64,000 nucleotides of DNA, from contig NZ_JACIDX010000007.1 in NCBI RefSeq assembly GCF_014196525.1, positions 210,955 to 274,954 of the forward strand, in the 5' to 3' direction. The position numbers and the translations under genes are program-made. Positions 1-8,922 of the stretch are shown one piece after another. The notes below the pieces were generated by a model. The model worked only from the letters and a program-made list of their open reading frames with translations. It did no database searches and was not told the DNA's origin. Origin of the DNA: Novosphingobium sediminicola (GTDB lineage Bacteria; Pseudomonadota; Alphaproteobacteria; Sphingomonadales; Sphingomonadaceae). The first letter of the stretch is position 1; each line of letters starts with the position of its first letter.

Positions 1-43
1 TTGCGGGCCGCCCGTCCAGGATGGGGGTCTTTTCTCTTTATAG

Positions 44-66
44 CACGAGGGAGTCTGCACCTCGTG
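44..66. other. Stem-loop downstream of the first TonB receptor gene
   Basis: CACGAGG (44-50) and CCTCGTG (60-66) form a perfect 7-bp inverted repeat with a 9-base loop, 15 bases past the stop of the minus-strand receptor gene. There is no T-run on either side in either direction, so it is not a canonical intrinsic terminator. It could protect the 3' end of the mRNA or assist termination. Confidence 0.35.
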
Positions 67-80
67 TGGGGGACTAGCGT

Positions 81-2477
81 TTAGAAGGTGATCTGCACCT
101 CGCCGCCGAAGGTGCGGGGCGGGTTGAAGTTGCCATAGTCGCCCAGCACCGCATCATTCGCGCCCGAGCGGCGATAGATGTAGGTGGTGTTGAACAAGTT
201 GCGGCTCCACACCGAGAAGGTCGCCTTGGTCGCGCCGCTCATCGGCACCGAGGCCAGAGCGATGCGGCCATTGACCACAAAGCTGGCGTCGGTCTTCACC
301 GCTTCGTTCTGGAAGCTGTACTGCGACTGGGCATAGTTGGCGTCCAGATGCACGCGCACCTCGCTGCCGTTGGCGTTCACCGGCATCACGTAATCGGCAT
401 AGGCCGAGGCGGCATTGCGCGGCGTATAGACCACATAGACCTGATACAGCGCATTGTTCAGGAACGGATTGGCCGTGGGCGGAACGAAGGTGTAGGTATA
501 GGCATAGGACGCACCCAGCGTGACGCCTTCGGCCGGCTTGACGGTCAGGTCGGCCTCGATCCCGCGGATCTTGGACGTGCCCGGCGCATTGCGGGTTTCC
601 TCGGTGTGCAGGTTGAAGGTCGGGCTCAACGGATTGGTGTCGACATTGTCGAAGTCGGTCTGGGTGCCGGTGCGGTCCATCATGTAACCCGCCAGATTCA
701 GGCGGACGTGATGGTCCATCAGGTCCATCTTGGTGCCGATTTCATACGAGCGGACGACTTCGGGGCCAAACGAGTTGAACGTCTGCGAACGGTCATTGGC
801 GCCGCCGGCGCGATAGCCGGTCGAGTATTTGGCATAGAGGTTGACGTTGCGCGTCAGCTCATAGGCGGCAACGGCAAGCGGGTCGAAGCGGCTGACGCTT
901 TCGTTGAACAGGAAGTTCGTCGAAACGCCCTGCACCATGTACAGCGTGCCGTTGCGCTTTTCATTGGTATAGCGGCCGCCCAGCGTCAGGTGAAATTTGT
1001 TGTCCAGCCATTCGGGCGTATAGGTCATCTGGCCAAAGGCGGCATAGCTCTTGGCATAGGCCTGGCTGGCGCGCTGCAGGAACTGCTGGCCGATGGCCCA
1101 GCCTTGGTTGGACGAGGTGACCGTGCCCGAAACCGTTTCGCTGTTGATCGTATAGCCGGTGCCGTCCAGGTTCCAGGTGTTCGACGAAGGGGTCGAGGCC
1201 TGTTCCTGCGCGCGCTCGTTGAAGTAATAGGCGCCCAGCACATATTCGACCTGCGGGATGCTGCCCACCAGTTGCAGTTCCTGACTGAACTGGCGCTGGT
1301 TCAGGTAAGACAGGCTGTAGCGGCTGAAGCCGGTGTTGGGGGCAAAGATCGTGCGCGCGGCGCCGCCCGAATTGTCCCACTGTTCGGTCGAAACGCGGCG
1401 CCATGCCGTGATCGAGCGCAGCTCCATGCCGGGCATCAGCTTATAGTTCAGATGCAGCGAGGTGCCTTCGGTGCGGTCAACGCTGGGCTGCTGGGGCACG
1501 CCGATCGGGGCGACCGAGAGGCGGCTGCCGCCGGTGGGCGTGACCAGCGAGGAAAGCGGCGCGATGCAGGACGAGCAGGCCGTGGTGGTGCCGGGCGATG
1601 CCAGATAATATTTGTTGGTGGTGCTGTTCAGCACATACTGGCCAACGGTGCGGCCCTGTGGGTTGTAGTTGATCAGCTGGCTGAAATTGGGCGTGTTTTC
1701 GTCGCGGCCCTTGTCATAGGACAGCAAGGCCGTGAAACCCTGAACCGGGGTCCACTTGGCGCTGATGCGGCCGCCCACGCGCTCATACTGGTTCCACCCG
1801 GCTTGTCCGGCCAGCGGGTTCTTGACGGTGGCGTCCTGATGTTGTTCCACCGCGTCGATCTTGACCGCGATATTGTTGAATTCGGGCAGGTCCAGATGGC
1901 CTTCGGCGGTGTGGCTGCCGTAATTGCCCACGCCTGCCGAGAAGCGGCCGCCAAACTGGCCGCTGGGGTCGCGCGTCACGATGCTGACGGCGCCGCCTTC
2001 GGTGTTGCGGCCAAACAGGGTGCCCTGCGGACCTTTCAGCACTTCGATGCGCGAAACGTCGAACAGCGCGGCGTTCAGGCCCTGCGAGCGGGCGAGGTAC
2101 ACGCCGTCGATATAGACGCCGACGCCGGTGTCGCGGGCGGTCTGGTTCTGGTCAAACGGCACGATGCCGCGGATGCCGACCGTCAGCGCCGACTGGCGCG
2201 CCTCAAACGTGGCCACGCGCAGCGAGGGCACACCGCCATCGGCAAGGTCGATCAGGCTCTGAACATGGCGGTCCTTGATGACCTGCTCGCTGACCACCGA
2301 GATGGCCACCGGGGTCTTCTGCAGGTTCGTCTCGCGCTTGGTGGCGGTCACGACAATGTCGGTCAGTCCGGTGCCGTTGCCTTCCGCCGGGGCGGCGTCT
2401 GCGGCATGAGCAACGCCCGCATTCATCAGCACAAGCGCGCTCAGCGGCAGGGCGAGAAGGGCCTTGGAATGTTTCAC
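81..2477 (-). CDS. TonB-dependent receptor
   Basis: Outer-membrane, energy-coupled receptor of 798 residues; the ligand is unknown. It starts with a signal peptide (MKHSKALLALPL... cut near AHA-AD), followed by a TonB-box-like DIVVTA around residue 41. The plug domain runs to about residue 170 and carries the usual IEVLKGPQGTLFGRNTEGG signature. The rest is a beta-barrel ending in a C-terminal phenylalanine (EVQITF), the outer-membrane insertion signal. The sphingomonad-type plug without siderophore-specific features argues for uptake of an organic or carbohydrate compound as readily as iron. It is transcribed away from a NarL-type two-component pair, with a 250-base gap holding an inverted repeat. 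Family certain, substrate not. Confidence 0.95.
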   Translation of the reverse strand: MKHSKALLALPLSALVLMNAGVAHAADAAPAEGNGTGLTDIVVTATKRETNLQKTPVAISVVSEQVIKDRHVQSLIDLADGGVPSLRVATFEARQSALTVGIRGIVPFDQNQTARDTGVGVYIDGVYLARSQGLNAALFDVSRIEVLKGPQGTLFGRNTEGGAVSIVTRDPSGQFGGRFSAGVGNYGSHTAEGHLDLPEFNNIAVKIDAVEQHQDATVKNPLAGQAGWNQYERVGGRISAKWTPVQGFTALLSYDKGRDENTPNFSQLINYNPQGRTVGQYVLNSTTNKYYLASPGTTTACSSCIAPLSSLVTPTGGSRLSVAPIGVPQQPSVDRTEGTSLHLNYKLMPGMELRSITAWRRVSTEQWDNSGGAARTIFAPNTGFSRYSLSYLNQRQFSQELQLVGSIPQVEYVLGAYYFNERAQEQASTPSSNTWNLDGTGYTINSETVSGTVTSSNQGWAIGQQFLQRASQAYAKSYAAFGQMTYTPEWLDNKFHLTLGGRYTNEKRNGTLYMVQGVSTNFLFNESVSRFDPLAVAAYELTRNVNLYAKYSTGYRAGGANDRSQTFNSFGPEVVRSYEIGTKMDLMDHHVRLNLAGYMMDRTGTQTDFDNVDTNPLSPTFNLHTEETRNAPGTSKIRGIEADLTVKPAEGVTLGASYAYTYTFVPPTANPFLNNALYQVYVVYTPRNAASAYADYVMPVNANGSEVRVHLDANYAQSQYSFQNEAVKTDASFVVNGRIALASVPMSGATKATFSVWSRNLFNTTYIYRRSGANDAVLGDYGNFNPPRTFGGEVQITF

Positions 2478-2531
2478 CTGATATTCCTCCGAGGGGTGCG
2501 ACCGGGTTGGAGAGGGTGGCCGCTGTTGGCA

Positions 2532-2557
2532 GTAACTTTAGTTAATTGGTAAGTTAC
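2532..2557. promoter_or_regulatory. Inverted repeat in the receptor/kinase divergent promoter region
   Basis: GTAACTT (2532-2538) and AAGTTAC (2551-2557) are perfect inverted arms separated by 12 bases; the spacer also holds AGTTA, repeating half of the motif. The element is AT-rich in GC-rich surroundings and lies 55-80 bases upstream of the TonB receptor start, a sensible operator position. A second pair of arms, CCTTGG (2657-2662) and CCAAGG (2685-2690), lies near the kinase start. The binding protein is unknown; the adjacent response regulator is the obvious candidate (inference). Confidence 0.45.
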
Positions 2558-2728
2558 AGCGCCCTCTATCCATCGATGTTTGCACTTTTGTGACGATTCG
2601 GACGCATTCTTCGCGGGCACGTTCCCGGTGTTGCATCTGGGTGTCCCGGATTGACGCCTTGGATTGACTGGGCAGAAATTCGTGCCAAGGAAGAGGGCCT
2701 GTCCCGCAACATCTGAAAGGAGCCGGGT

Positions 2729-4327
2729 TTGACCCGTTCGCGTTCCGGTCTGGTTCTGGCCGTGATGCGCAGCCTGATGGCAGCCCTGTTTGCGGTGTGG
2801 CTCTGGCTGGCGCCGCATCATCATGCACAGGGGGGGCTGGAAACGGTCTGGCTGTTTGGCGCTTATCTGGTCTTTGCGCTGGTGATGCTGGCGGTGGCGG
2901 CGCAAAGCTGGTGGTATGATTTCCGGCTGGCGCGGGCCGCCTTTGCGGTTGATGTCGCCACCTTCCTTGTCGGCCTCTATCTGACCGAGGCGGTGACGCT
3001 GGATTTCTTCAGCTCCTTCATGGCCTTCTTCGCCTTTCTGATGCTCAATTCGGCCACGCGGTGGAGCAGGCGCAGCATCCTGATGATCGCGGTGGGGCTG
3101 GCGGCCTGTTTTCTGCTGGCGGGGCTGCTGGTCGAATGGGGCGAGTTTCATTTCGACACGACCAAATTCATCCGCCGCTTCAGCACGCTGGCCCTGCTCT
3201 CGCTGATGCTGGGCTGGTTTGCGTTTAACCGGCAGAGCGTGCCGGTGGCGCGTTATATAAAGCCCGATCCGGCGCAGGAGCCGCTGGCCGGGGTGCTGGA
3301 GTATGCGATGGGAGCCTATGGCGCGGCCGGGGGCGCTATCGCATGGGCGGCGCAGGGCGAAACGCGGCCTGTGATCCGCATGGCCGGGACGGTGGCGGAT
3401 GGGCTGAAACTGGCCGCTGTGGACGCGCCTTTGCTGGCTGGGGGGATGGTGTTCGACTATCCGCGCAGCCGGGCGCTGGGGCTGAATGACCAGGATCGCA
3501 TGGTGGCTATGGCGCCTGCGCCGCTGGGCGGGCTGATCGCGGGCTTCGCCGGAGCGCAGGGCCTGTCCTTGCCGATTGTCGGGCGCACCGGGCGCGGGCA
3601 ATTGGTGCTGACGGGCATAGCGGGCCTCAATTGCGATGACCTCTTCGCGGCCAAAAGCGTGGTGCGCGAGATTGCCGCCGCGATGGATGAAGAGGAAACC
3701 GAGGCCATGGCGCGCGAACTGGCCATGTCGCGCCTGCGCACCCAGATTGCCGCCGATCTGCATGACAGCGTGGTGCAAACTCTGGCCGGGGCGAAATTCC
3801 GGCTGGAGGCTTTGCGCTACAAACTGGCGCAGGGCATGGCCGCGCCTGATGACATCGACCTGCTCTGCGCCGGGTTGGCGGACGAACAGAGCCATGTGCG
3901 CGCCATCATCGAGCGCCTGCGTCAGGGCCAGATTCAGCCGGGCCGGCGCGATCTGATGCAGGAATTGCCCCCGCTGGCCGATCAGCTTTGCGCGCAATGG
4001 CTGGTGGCTGTCTCGGTGGTGGGCGAGGGGCCGGTCATCGTGCCCACCGCGCTCAATTTCGAGATCCAGCAGATCCTGCGCGAGGCCACCGCCAATGCAG
4101 CCCGCCATGGCGGGGCGCGCCATGTCCGCGTTGAACTGGGCATGGCCTGGGGGCGGTTGATCATGGCCATTCTTGATGACGGCAGCGGTTTTGCCCCCGA
4201 TGCGCAGAGCGGCCCGCCGCAATCCATCGCCGCGCGCGTGGCAAGGCTGGGAGGGGACTTGACCGTGGGGACGATCCACGGGCAAACGCGCGTGCTTGTA
4301 ACCTTGCCGATGGAGCATGCCGGATGA
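2729..4327 (+). CDS. Sensor histidine kinase, NarL/DegS (HisKA_3) type
   Basis: Membrane sensor kinase of 532 residues. The N-terminal ~170 residues are hydrophobic with about five or six membrane helices and little periplasmic loop. A poorly conserved linker follows. The dimerisation/phosphotransfer region has the HisKA_3 box DLHDSVVQ (His near residue 348), and the ATPase domain has REATANAARHG (N box) and DDGSGF (G box). Start: TTG at 2729, chosen because GAAAGGAG lies 6 bases upstream and no ATG fits better. It overlaps the response regulator gene by ATGA, so the two are translationally coupled. Signal unknown. Confidence 0.93.
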   Translation: MTRSRSGLVLAVMRSLMAALFAVWLWLAPHHHAQGGLETVWLFGAYLVFALVMLAVAAQSWWYDFRLARAAFAVDVATFLVGLYLTEAVTLDFFSSFMAFFAFLMLNSATRWSRRSILMIAVGLAACFLLAGLLVEWGEFHFDTTKFIRRFSTLALLSLMLGWFAFNRQSVPVARYIKPDPAQEPLAGVLEYAMGAYGAAGGAIAWAAQGETRPVIRMAGTVADGLKLAAVDAPLLAGGMVFDYPRSRALGLNDQDRMVAMAPAPLGGLIAGFAGAQGLSLPIVGRTGRGQLVLTGIAGLNCDDLFAAKSVVREIAAAMDEEETEAMARELAMSRLRTQIAADLHDSVVQTLAGAKFRLEALRYKLAQGMAAPDDIDLLCAGLADEQSHVRAIIERLRQGQIQPGRRDLMQELPPLADQLCAQWLVAVSVVGEGPVIVPTALNFEIQQILREATANAARHGGARHVRVELGMAWGRLIMAILDDGSGFAPDAQSGPPQSIAARVARLGGDLTVGTIHGQTRVLVTLPMEHAG

Positions 4328-4965
4328 CCCGGATCGTCATTGCCGATGATCACGCCTTTTTGCGCGCCGGGCTGGAGCAGGTGCTGGGCGGTCTGGGTTT
4401 TACGATTGTCGGCTCGGTGGGCGATGGCGATGCGGCGTTGGCGGCGGTGGCCGATGTCGATCCCGATCTGCTGATTGTCGATCTGCGGATGCCGGGGCGC
4501 AATGGGGTGGCGGTGATCGAGGCTTTGCGCGCAGAAGGCGATAGGCGGCCTGTGCTGATGCTGGCGGCCGAGATCGACGATGCCAGTCTGGTCTCCGCGA
4601 TCCGGCTGGGGGTCAATGGCATCCTGATGAAGGACAGCGATGCTGCGGCGTTGAAACAGGCCATCGACACGGTGATGTCGGGCGCGCGGGCGATCTCCAT
4701 GCCGATGATGGAGCGGGCCTTCATGCTGGCTTCAAAGCCGTCTGCAACAAGCCCGCTCGATGCTTTGTCAGAGCGGGACCGGCGGATCGTCGAAGGCGTG
4801 GCCGCGGGGCTGCGCAACCGCGAAATTGCTGAGAATCTGGCCATTTCCGAAGGGTCGGTAAAGGTCTATCTCCACCGCATCTTCGACCGGCTGAATGTGG
4901 GCAACCGCACCGAACTGGCGCTGCTGGTGCGTGCGGGGCATGGCCAGCACGGGGCTGCATCCTGA
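4324..4965 (+). CDS. LuxR/NarL-family response regulator
   Basis: Transcription factor of 213 residues partnered with the upstream kinase. The receiver domain (1-120) has the acidic pair ADDH, phosphoacceptor Asp in VDLRMPG (near residue 57) and the switch lysine in LMKD. The C-terminal LuxR-type helix-turn-helix (about 145-210) has ALSERDRRIVEGVAAG and NREIAENLAISEGSVKVYLHRI, the GerE-type DNA-recognition signature. The start overlaps the kinase stop by 4 bases. Likely targets are local (the divergent TonB receptor or the genes downstream), but this is inference. Confidence 0.94.
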   Translation: MTRIVIADDHAFLRAGLEQVLGGLGFTIVGSVGDGDAALAAVADVDPDLLIVDLRMPGRNGVAVIEALRAEGDRRPVLMLAAEIDDASLVSAIRLGVNGILMKDSDAAALKQAIDTVMSGARAISMPMMERAFMLASKPSATSPLDALSERDRRIVEGVAAGLRNREIAENLAISEGSVKVYLHRIFDRLNVGNRTELALLVRAGHGQHGAAS

Positions 4966-5013
4966 CATTCTAAATTTGTCATTTGCGGCGATTTGCAGGG
5001 CCGCCGCCGGGGA

Positions 5014-5031
5014 CCGTCATCCAACTGTCAT
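5014..5031 (+). promoter_or_regulatory. Candidate PhoB (PHO) box
   Basis: CCGTCAT (5014-5020), four bases, then CTGTCAT (5025-5031). The known PHO box is two CTGTCAT heptamers separated by four bases; this site matches 13 of 14 heptamer positions with the exact spacing. It lies 70-87 bases before the ATG of an operon encoding an exported phosphatase, a classic PhoB-regulated function. Not tested experimentally here; a nearby TTTGTCAT (4976-4983) may be a further half-site. Confidence 0.7.
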
Positions 5032-5100
5032 GCGCGCTTCCTACCCGCCGACTATCACGAGCGGCAGGATCGGACTGTCCGCCAGACAGGACATCACATT

Positions 5101-6126
5101 ATGACCATGACGAAATGGGCGGGCGCGGGCATGGCGCTGATCGCGGCGATGGCGGCAACCTCCGGTCAGGCGCAAACCCGCGTGCATTACAGCGTGACCG
5201 ACAAGATCGCCGGGGCCGACGGCGGCTGGGATTATGCGCGGGTCGATGCTCCGCGCGGCGTGCTGTATGTCGCGCGCAGCAATGCGGTGATGGGTCTCGA
5301 TCTGGCCACGCGCAAGGTGACCGATGCGGTGACCAGCGCCGAGGGCGGGCATCAGGTGATCCTGATCGACGATGGCGCCACTCTGGTGGAAACCGACGGC
5401 AAGAGTGGCCTGACCCGCTTTGTTGAAGTGGCCACCGGCAAGGTGATCGCGCAGGTGCCCAGCGGCAAGAAGCCCGATGCGGCCTTCTATGATGCCGCCA
5501 CCGGCAAGATCGCGGTGTTCAGCCCCGGCAATGACACGATCACCAGTATTGATGCCAAGACCTATGCGGTGACCGGGACGATGAAGCTGGCGGGCGGGCT
5601 GGAATTTGCGGTCAGCAACGGGCGCGGCGGGGCCTTTGTCAATCTTGAGGACGAGAACAAGATTGCCGAAGTCGACCTGAAGGCGGGCCGCTTGCTGCGC
5701 AAGATTGCCATGCCCGGTTGCGTCGGCCCCACGGGCCTGGCGATGGTCGCCGGTGGCAAGCGCCTGATTTCGGCCTGCGCCAATGGCGTAGCGGTGGTGG
5801 CCGATGTGGCCAGCGGCAAGGCGGTGGCCAAGCTGCCGATCGGCAAGGATGCCGATGCGGTGATCGCGGACGAGGCGCGCGGACTGGCCTTCATTCCCTG
5901 CGGCGGCAGCGGCACGCTGGTCGCGCTCGACATTCGCCGCCCCGATCACGTCACCGTGGCGCAGGTCATCCCCACCCAGATCGGCGCCAAGACCGGCGCA
6001 GTGGACCCGCGCGACGGCCGGGTCTATTTGCCCGCTGCCACGCTGGCCGCGCCCGAGGCCGGGGCCAAGCGCGGCAAGCCGGTGCCGGGCAGCTTTGTCA
6101 TTCTGGTCGTTTCGCCCAAAGCCTGA
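5101..6126 (+). CDS. Exported YncE/YVTN-type beta-propeller protein
   Basis: 341-residue protein with a signal peptide (cut near SGQA-Q). The body consists of repeated ~40-residue blades of the form GVLYVARSNAVMGLDL, AVFSPGNDTITSIDA, RLISACANGVAVVADV, typical of seven-bladed YVTN/YncE propellers. Probably a periplasmic binding or scaffold protein; no catalytic residues recognised. The ATG at 5101 is preferred because the signal peptide starts there; the frame is open upstream to 4993 but that part is not signal-like. It sits 14 bases before the acid phosphatase gene and shares its candidate PHO box, so a role in phosphate or phosphoester metabolism is plausible. Confidence 0.85.
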   Translation: MTMTKWAGAGMALIAAMAATSGQAQTRVHYSVTDKIAGADGGWDYARVDAPRGVLYVARSNAVMGLDLATRKVTDAVTSAEGGHQVILIDDGATLVETDGKSGLTRFVEVATGKVIAQVPSGKKPDAAFYDAATGKIAVFSPGNDTITSIDAKTYAVTGTMKLAGGLEFAVSNGRGGAFVNLEDENKIAEVDLKAGRLLRKIAMPGCVGPTGLAMVAGGKRLISACANGVAVVADVASGKAVAKLPIGKDADAVIADEARGLAFIPCGGSGTLVALDIRRPDHVTVAQVIPTQIGAKTGAVDPRDGRVYLPAATLAAPEAGAKRGKPVPGSFVILVVSPKA

Positions 6127-6140
6127 AGAGGGAATTTGCG

Positions 6141-6845
6141 ATGATGAAAGCCATTCTGAGCGCAGCCTTGCTGATGCTGGCCATTCCTGATGCGGGTATG
6201 GCGCAAGCCGCGCCTAAGTCGCTGCAATATCTGGACGGCGCTCTGTTTCAGCCGGTGCTGATCCTGCCCGCGCCGGTGGCCAAGGATATGTCGGCCAACG
6301 CGCGCGAACTGGCCGCCTTGCACCAGTTGATCGCCACGGCCAGCCCTCAGCGCTTGAAGCAGGCCTATGAGGATGCGATCCACGAAGATCCGGCGATCTT
6401 TAACGAAACGCTGGGCCTCGATTTGAAAAAGCTGCCCGCGACGTGGGAATTGCTGGAAATCGTCAACCATGAATCCGCCATCGTCGCCAGCATCGCCAAG
6501 GAGCATTTCCATCGCATGCGCCCCTACAGCGCGGACGCCTCGCTGCCTTTCTGTGAAGGCAAGGCCGATCCGGCCAAACCTGCCTATCGCTCCTATCCCT
6601 CGGGTCATTCGACGCTGGGCTATGCGGTGGGCGTGGCGCTGGCGCGGCTGTTACCGGACCGGGCGGGCAAGATCATGGGCCGCGCGCAGGATTATGCGAT
6701 GAGCCGCGAATATTGCGGCGCGCATTATGCCAGCGACATTCAGGCCAGCGAGGTGATCGGCACGCTGGCGGCAACGTTGCTGCTGAACGATCCGCGTCTG
6801 GCCGACAAGGTGGCGGCGGCGCGGGCCGAACTGAGCAAGATCTGA
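6141..6845 (+). CDS. Class A non-specific acid phosphatase (PAP2 superfamily)
   Basis: Periplasmic phosphomonoesterase of 234 residues that would release phosphate from a broad range of esters. A signal peptide ends near MAQA-A. All three PAP2 catalytic motifs are intact: K120-x6-R127P128 (KEHFHRMRP), PSGH at 153-156 with the catalytic general-acid His, and S188R189...H195...D199 (SREYCGAHYASD) with the nucleophilic His195. GAGGGAATT upstream supplies the ribosome site for ATG 6141. It is the second gene of an operon with the beta-propeller protein behind a PHO-box-like site, so induction under phosphate starvation is expected. A degenerate homologue lies at 40164-40931. Confidence 0.92.
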   Translation: MMKAILSAALLMLAIPDAGMAQAAPKSLQYLDGALFQPVLILPAPVAKDMSANARELAALHQLIATASPQRLKQAYEDAIHEDPAIFNETLGLDLKKLPATWELLEIVNHESAIVASIAKEHFHRMRPYSADASLPFCEGKADPAKPAYRSYPSGHSTLGYAVGVALARLLPDRAGKIMGRAQDYAMSREYCGAHYASDIQASEVIGTLAATLLLNDPRLADKVAAARAELSKI

Positions 6846-6853
6846 TGGTCATT

Positions 6854-6890
6854 CGGGCCTGCTGTCTGCCAAAGGTGAGCGGCAGGCCCG
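6854..6890. terminator. Stem-loop after the acid phosphatase gene
   Basis: CGGGCCTGC (6854-6862) pairs perfectly with GCAGGCCCG (6882-6890); an inner CTGCC/GGCAG pairing is also possible. It begins 8 bases after the stop codon. It lacks a T-run, so termination may be factor-dependent or the structure may only stabilise the 3' end. Confidence 0.4.
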
Positions 6891-6990
6891 GCATGTGTAA
6901 ATCTGCCTAATACGAAAGCATAGGTGGTTTTCTCTATTTTGCTCGATTGCCGATCTGCAATATATCAAAATATGCTGTGCTAAATCATCC

Positions 6991-8922
6991 ATGTCTGAGT
7001 GGATGAAAGGCATGGCCTTGCTGCGGTATCTTCATAATATTCTGAATAGTCAGGGTTATGCCCCGCATGGCTTTTGCCTGCTGTGGCAACCGGAACTGAT
7101 CTGGACTCATGTGATGGCCGATGCGATCACCGCGCTGGCCTATTTCACCATACCGATCGCGCTGGTCATGCTGGTGCGCAGGCGGGGCGATATTGCCTTC
7201 AGCTGGGTGTTCATCTGCTTTGCGGTGTTCATTCTGGCCTGCGGGGCCACGCATGTCATTTCGATCATCACGCTGTGGTATCCGATTTACGGCATTCAGG
7301 CGCTGGTCAAGGCGCTGACCGCGGTGGTCTCGGTGGCGACGGCGGCCGCGCTCTGGCCGCTCATGCCCAAGCTGTTGGCGATTCCATCGCCTACCCAATT
7401 GCGGCTGGCCAATGAGGCGCTGGCCGCGCGCGTGTTGGAGCGCGATGCGGCCATCGAGCAATTGCAGGCCGAAATCGCCGAGCGCAAAAGCATTCAGGCC
7501 CAATTGGCCGAGCAGAGTCGCGAACTCGACGTGGCCCGGTCGGTGGCCGAGAGCGCCAGTCAGGCCAAGTCGAACTTTCTGGCCAATATGAGCCATGAAT
7601 TGCGCACGCCGCTTAATGCCGTGATGGGCTATGCCCAATTGATGATGCGCGAAAAGAGCATCGAGGAGCGCCACCAGCACGCCGCCCGCACCATCCATGA
7701 CAGCGGCCAGCATCTGCTCACGCTCATCAATGACATTCTCGATCTGTCCAAGATCGAGGCGGGCAAGCTGGAGCTTTACCCCACCAGCATCGACCTGCGC
7801 GGCTTTCTGAAAGGGATTGCGGCGATCATGCGCGTGCGGACCGAGGAAAAGGCGCTGGATTTCATCTGCGACTTTGCCCCCGATCTGCCCGATTTCGTGC
7901 TGGCCGATGAAAAGCGGTTGCGACAGGTGCTGCTCAATCTGTTGGGCAATGCGGTCAAATTCACCGACCGGGGCCGGGTGACGCTGGGCGTCAGCGTATT
8001 GATGACAAGCGGGCAGAATGTGCGGCTCAGTTTCTCGGTGCGCGACACCGGGGTGGGAATTGCCGAGCAGGAATTGCCCACGATCTTCAAGCCCTTTGAA
8101 CAGGTGGGCGCCAATGACAAGCGTTCGGGCGGCACCGGCCTTGGCCTGTCGATCAGCCGCCAGTTGATCGAATTGATGGACAGCGCGCTCAAGGTGGAAA
8201 GCGTGGTGGGCGAGGGCAGCCTGTTCTGGTTCGACCTTGATCTGGCCATTTCTCATCGACAATCGGGCGCCGAGGTCAATTCGGCCGAATGCACCGGCTA
8301 TCGCGGGGATCGGCGTCGGATTCTGATCGTCGATGATATTACTGCCAACCGTGAAGTGCTGGCCGCGCTGCTGGTCGATCTGGGCTTTAATGTCGAACAG
8401 GCGCCCAATGCGCAGGAAGGCATCGCGCAGGCTATCACCTCGCCGCCCGATCTTATCATGATGGATATTCGCATGCCGGGCATGGATGGGCTGGAGGCGA
8501 TACAGGCGCTGGGCGAACACAAGGAGGTGCGCCATGTGCCGATCATCGCGGTATCCTCGGGCATTTCGCCCCAGCATCAGGCCGCCGCGCTGGCTGCGGG
8601 TGCGCGCTCCTTTTTGCCCAAGCCGCTGGACCGGGCCGAGATGATCCGGCTGGTGGGCGAGGCGATCGGGGTGGAATGGACCATCGAACAGGCCGAGGCG
8701 AAGGAAGAGGCGATGACCGTACCGCCCGCCGATACGCTGGGCGCGCTGCACGCGGCAGCGGCGGCGGGCAATATGCGCGCGGTGCGCGGCGAGGCCGAGC
8801 GGATTGCCGCTCTCGATACCGCCTATCGCGCCTTTGCCGAAACGATCACCCGCATGGCGCGCGCGTTTCAGTCGCAGGCGCTGCTCGCTCTGGTTGAGGC
8901 CAGCATGGAGGCGCGGGCATGA
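6991..8922 (+). CDS. Hybrid histidine kinase with an ethylene-receptor-like membrane sensor domain
   Basis: 643 residues. Residues ~38-125 form three membrane helices resembling the ethylene-binding domain of plant ETR1: ALAYFTIP, ACGATH and KALTAVVS are nearly identical to ETR1 segments. Asp44, Tyr51, Ile54, Pro55, Ile81, Cys84 and His88 sit at a constant +19 offset from ETR1 residues D25, Y32, I35, P36, I62, C65 and H69; C65/H69 are the copper ligands. A coiled coil (~135-190) leads to HisKA (H202 in MSHELRTPLN), HATPase (N box LLNLLGNAVKF, DTGVGI, GTGLGLS), a receiver (LIVDD, MMDIRMPG) and a helical C-terminal extension. The start at 6991 lacks a clear ribosome site. It overlaps the next gene by ATGA. 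Homologous domains exist in cyanobacteria and other bacteria; true ligand untested. Confidence 0.93.
   Translation: MSEWMKGMALLRYLHNILNSQGYAPHGFCLLWQPELIWTHVMADAITALAYFTIPIALVMLVRRRGDIAFSWVFICFAVFILACGATHVISIITLWYPIYGIQALVKALTAVVSVATAAALWPLMPKLLAIPSPTQLRLANEALAARVLERDAAIEQLQAEIAERKSIQAQLAEQSRELDVARSVAESASQAKSNFLANMSHELRTPLNAVMGYAQLMMREKSIEERHQHAARTIHDSGQHLLTLINDILDLSKIEAGKLELYPTSIDLRGFLKGIAAIMRVRTEEKALDFICDFAPDLPDFVLADEKRLRQVLLNLLGNAVKFTDRGRVTLGVSVLMTSGQNVRLSFSVRDTGVGIAEQELPTIFKPFEQVGANDKRSGGTGLGLSISRQLIELMDSALKVESVVGEGSLFWFDLDLAISHRQSGAEVNSAECTGYRGDRRRILIVDDITANREVLAALLVDLGFNVEQAPNAQEGIAQAITSPPDLIMMDIRMPGMDGLEAIQALGEHKEVRHVPIIAVSSGISPQHQAAALAAGARSFLPKPLDRAEMIRLVGEAIGVEWTIEQAEAKEEAMTVPPADTLGALHAAAAAGNMRAVRGEAERIAALDTAYRAFAETITRMARAFQSQALLALVEASMEARA

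Noticed and set aside
44..66. Stem-loop past the first receptor gene as an intrinsic terminator
   Set aside because: No T-run in either direction; kept only as an unspecified stem-loop.
348..2552. Long open frame on the plus strand opposite the first TonB receptor (over 700 codons)
   Set aside because: Arg/His/Gly-rich, low-complexity translation mirroring GC-rich codon positions of the receptor gene; no family signature, no ribosome site.
2474..4318. Long minus-strand open frame opposite the sensor kinase
   Set aside because: Composition (Arg, Gln, His, Pro) is typical of an antisense shadow; the kinase on the plus strand has all catalytic boxes.
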